DNA of 8,450 nucleotides, taken from the NCBI GenBank assembly GCA_001643475.1, contig LXTK01000084.1, positions 1 through 8,450 of the forward strand, given 5' to 3'. The stretch is from Proteobacteria bacterium SPGG2. Lineage in GTDB: Bacteria; Pseudomonadota; Gammaproteobacteria; Acidiferrobacterales; SPGG2. The notes beneath the pieces were generated by a model. It saw only the letters and a program-made list of their open reading frames with translations, searched no databases and was not told where the DNA came from. The translations under genes were made by a program, and so were the position numbers. Of this stretch, positions 6,475 through 8,450 are shown piece by piece (the first letter of the stretch is position 1; each line of letters begins with the position of its first letter).

Positions 6475-6924
6475 GTGGGAGTGAGAGGGGGTCGTCACAA
6501 GGCGCGCGAAGCCGCCGTGCAAGCGTTGTATCAGTGGCAGCTGACGGAGCAACTGCCTAACGAGGAACAGTTTATATTCGACCACCAACTCGACGGTGTT
6601 GACCTCGAGTACTTTCATCATTTAGTGAGTGAGATCCCAATGCATATGCACGAGCTTGATGATCAGCTTTTACCCCATCTTGACCGTGAGGTCGATGAGG
6701 TCGATCCGGTTGAGCGGGCCATCCTTCGTCTCGGCGCTTATGAGCTAGAGTTCCAATTACAGGTCCCTTACAAAGTTGTGCTTGACGAGGCGGTCGAGCT
6801 TGCCAGGACTTTCGGGGCCGAGCATGGCTACAAGTTCGTGAATGCTGTTCTGGACAAGGTCGCATTGAAACTGCGTACTGCCGAGGTTCAAGCGGGCGGG
6901 GTGGCCTCTCCCTCCACACTTTGA
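6475..6924 (+). CDS. nusB: NusB, transcription antitermination factor
   Basis: NusB binds boxA RNA together with ribosomal protein S10 (NusE) and supports processive transcription of rRNA operons. The 149-residue, probably all-helical product starts with the RNA-binding arginine-rich segment G-G-R-H-K-A-R-E-A-A-V-Q-A-L-Y-Q-W-Q. Further family blocks are V-D-P-V-E-R-A-I-L-R-L-G-A-Y-E-L, V-P-Y-K-V-V-L-D-E-A-V-E-L-A and F-G-A-E-H-G-Y-K-F-V-N-A-V-L-D-K. E. coli NusB is 139 residues, so this one has about ten extra, mainly a C-terminal tail. The start is a GTG with a perfect Shine-Dalgarno sequence. Its own strong signal suggests nusB is translated independently of ribH, unlike most genes in this cluster. 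The ribH-nusB order is common in bacteria. Confidence 0.96.
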   Translation: MGVRGGRHKAREAAVQALYQWQLTEQLPNEEQFIFDHQLDGVDLEYFHHLVSEIPMHMHELDDQLLPHLDREVDEVDPVERAILRLGAYELEFQLQVPYKVVLDEAVELARTFGAEHGYKFVNAVLDKVALKLRTAEVQAGGVASPSTL

Positions 6925-7889
6925 ACGAATTCGAGCTGATTCGTACTTTTTTTGCTTCGCAGGGTAGCGCCCAGGATGACGTTGCCGTTTCAATTGGCGA
7001 TGATGCCGCCGTTGTCAACGTGCCGCCCGGTATGCAACAAGTGCTAACCACCGATGTATTGGTTGCCGGTACTCACTTTCTTGCCGAAGCAGATCCTGTC
7101 GGGATCGGCCACAAGGCGCTGGCCGTCAACTTGAGTGACCTTGCGGCCATGGGCGCCATACCCAAGTGGTTTACCTTGAATCTGTGTTTGCCCGAGGTGA
7201 ATACAAGCTGGCTTCAAGGATTCTGCCGCGGACTTTTCGGACTTGCCAGCCAGTGGAACGTTTCGCTCATAGGTGGCGACACAGTACGTGGACCCCTAAC
7301 CATCGGCATCCAGGCCTGTGGTGTGGTGCCAACCGGTAAGGCGATGCTGCGCTCTGGCGCCAAGGCGGGTGATCGTATCTACGTTACCGGTACGCTCGGC
7401 GATGCGGGTGTGGCGCTGTTGCATCAACGAGGAACGCTACCGCTCGCAGCGGCCGACCTTGCCACCGTGCAGTCGCGACTCAATTCTCCCATCCCGCGCG
7501 TGTCAGAGGGACTAGCGTTGCGGGATTTTGCCTCCAGTTGTATTGATATTTCTGACGGCCTGCTTTCGGACCTGACACATATTGCCACCGCCAGCACGGT
7601 TGGCGCGCGTATCATGTTAGAGCGGTTGCCGGTCTCAACTGTTTATCACACGTATTTTGAGCAGCTTGATAGATGGGCCATTGCACTGACAGCCGGCGAT
7701 GATTATGAGTTGTGTTTCACCATCCCGGGGCCAAGGCAAACTGATTTCGAGCAGCTCAGTGCAAAATGGCAGTGCGGCGCAACCTATATTGGTGATATTG
7801 AAACAGAATCTGGTGTTCGCGTAGTGGATCGATTGGGTGTGGATCACAAACCAAACACCGGCGGCTATGAGCATTTCACCGCCGACTGA
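6921..7889 (+). CDS. thiL: ThiL, thiamine-monophosphate kinase
   Basis: ThiL phosphorylates thiamine monophosphate with ATP to give thiamine diphosphate, the active cofactor. The 322-residue product has the AIR synthase/PurM-like two-domain fold. Visible blocks are N-terminal F-E-L-I-R, I-G-D-D-A-A (25-30), T-T-D-V-L-V-A-G-T-H-F (43-53), A-V-N-L-S-D-L-A-A-M-G-A (68-79), L-I-G-G-D-T-V-R-G (116-124), then I-D-I-S-D-G-L-L-S-D-L and A-G-D-D-Y-E-L-C-F-T in the C-terminal half. These Asp-rich motifs bind the magnesium ions and nucleotide. The start is a TTG overlapping the nusB stop as TTGA. No in-frame ATG or GTG occurs before about codon 34, after the first conserved motif, so the TTG is effectively forced. 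No ribosome binding site is visible, so it is probably translated by coupling to nusB. pgpA starts inside its 3' end. Confidence 0.96.
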   Translation: MNEFELIRTFFASQGSAQDDVAVSIGDDAAVVNVPPGMQQVLTTDVLVAGTHFLAEADPVGIGHKALAVNLSDLAAMGAIPKWFTLNLCLPEVNTSWLQGFCRGLFGLASQWNVSLIGGDTVRGPLTIGIQACGVVPTGKAMLRSGAKAGDRIYVTGTLGDAGVALLHQRGTLPLAAADLATVQSRLNSPIPRVSEGLALRDFASSCIDISDGLLSDLTHIATASTVGARIMLERLPVSTVYHTYFEQLDRWAIALTAGDDYELCFTIPGPRQTDFEQLSAKWQCGATYIGDIETESGVRVVDRLGVDHKPNTGGYEHFTAD

Positions 7890-8406
7890 GCAAGAAGCTC
7901 AAGGCAATGTCGGCCTATCGCGTGATAGGCTTGGTCGCCGCGTATGGAAGAATCCGGTTTTGCTTGCGGTGACGGGTTTTGGGGCCGGGCTGATCCCGTA
8001 TGCACCCGGAACTGCAGGAACGCTAGTCGCAATTCCTATCTATCTATTCATCGCGCCCTTGTCGCCAGCGATTTATGCCGGTGTTGTGATACTGCTATTT
8101 GCGCTGGGGGTGGCAATGTGTCGACAAGCCGAGCGACAGTTCGCGATCTACGACCATCCTGCTGTCGTCTGGGACGAGATTGTCGGTTACCTAGTCACCA
8201 TGTTCCTGGTTCCCGTGCACTGGGTGTGGGTGGTCGTAGGGTTCGGTCTGTTCCGATTATTCGATATCTGGAAGCCGTTTCCGATCAGAGCTCTAGAGCA
8301 TAGGGTACGTGGCGGTTTAGGGACTATGTTGGACGATGTGGTAGCCGGCCTCTACGCCTGGCTGGTCTTGCAAGGCAGTTTGCTGCTGACTATGCAATTG
8401 TCGTAG
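7867..8406 (+). CDS. pgpA: PgpA, phosphatidylglycerophosphatase A
   Basis: PgpA removes the terminal phosphate of phosphatidylglycerophosphate at the inner membrane to form phosphatidylglycerol. The 179-residue product has hydrophobic segments at about 31-62, 66-84, 105-133 and 158-176. Family blocks are G-F-G-A-G-L-I-P-Y-A-P-G-T-A-G-T (37-52), V-V-W-D-E-I-V-G (100-107), F-R-L-F-D-I-W-K-P-F-P-I (129-140) and G-G-L-G-T-M-L-D-D-V-V-A-G (149-161), which hold the acidic metal ligands. The ATG at 7867 overlaps thiL by 23 bases. An in-frame GTG at 7837 would add ten residues and increase the overlap; those residues are not conserved with E. coli PgpA, so I prefer the ATG. Coupling to thiL is likely, and the thiL-pgpA pairing is common in gammaproteobacteria. 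The 44 bases after the stop show neither a terminator nor a further gene. Confidence 0.94.
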   Translation: MSISPPTEQEAQGNVGLSRDRLGRRVWKNPVLLAVTGFGAGLIPYAPGTAGTLVAIPIYLFIAPLSPAIYAGVVILLFALGVAMCRQAERQFAIYDHPAVVWDEIVGYLVTMFLVPVHWVWVVVGFGLFRLFDIWKPFPIRALEHRVRGGLGTMLDDVVAGLYAWLVLQGSLLLTMQLS

Positions 8407-8450
8407 CTACTTCAGACACACGGTTACCACTCCCGGACGCACCGGCACTG

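Noticed and set aside
8407..8450. Bases after pgpA as a terminator or start of another gene
   Set aside because: No hairpin with T tract, no start codon with ribosome binding site and too short to judge.

Overview
The window is a compact bacterial segment with every recognisable gene on the + strand and GC content slightly above half by eye. The gene order nrdR-ribD-ribE-ribB(X)-ribH-nusB-thiL-pgpA is a classic proteobacterial arrangement. The protein sequences, together with a RibB fused to a non-catalytic GTP cyclohydrolase II-like domain, point to a non-enteric gammaproteobacterium. Genus cannot be read from the sequence.

Region 1 (about 1-2319) is an uncharacterised two-gene unit. It encodes a 485-residue multi-pass inner-membrane protein with a long charged, helical soluble domain, followed after 40 bases by a lipoprotein carrying a von Willebrand factor A (VWA)-type domain with an apparently intact metal-binding (MIDAS) motif. 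A strong intrinsic terminator (2287-2319) closes the unit and separates it from what follows.

Region 2 (2475-8406) is the conserved cluster. NrdR is the repressor of ribonucleotide reductase genes. RibD, RibE, RibB(X) and RibH supply four steps of riboflavin synthesis. GTP cyclohydrolase II (RibA) is the missing first enzyme: the C-terminal domain of the RibB fusion resembles it but lacks its zinc cysteines, so a separate ribA should exist elsewhere in the genome. NusB (transcription antitermination), ThiL (thiamine monophosphate kinase) and PgpA (phosphatidylglycerophosphatase A) follow. Genes are tightly packed, with short gaps or overlaps suggesting translational coupling: nrdR/ribD 2-base gap, ribB/ribH 4-base overlap, nusB/thiL 4-base overlap with a TTG start, thiL/pgpA 23-base overlap. 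The only sizeable break is 96 bases between ribE and ribB(X). No FMN riboswitch is apparent upstream of any rib gene.

No tRNA, rRNA, insertion sequence, CRISPR array or phage gene is seen. The two points most worth following up are the membrane protein/VWA lipoprotein pair and the degenerate RibA-like domain. The rest is ordinary housekeeping content.
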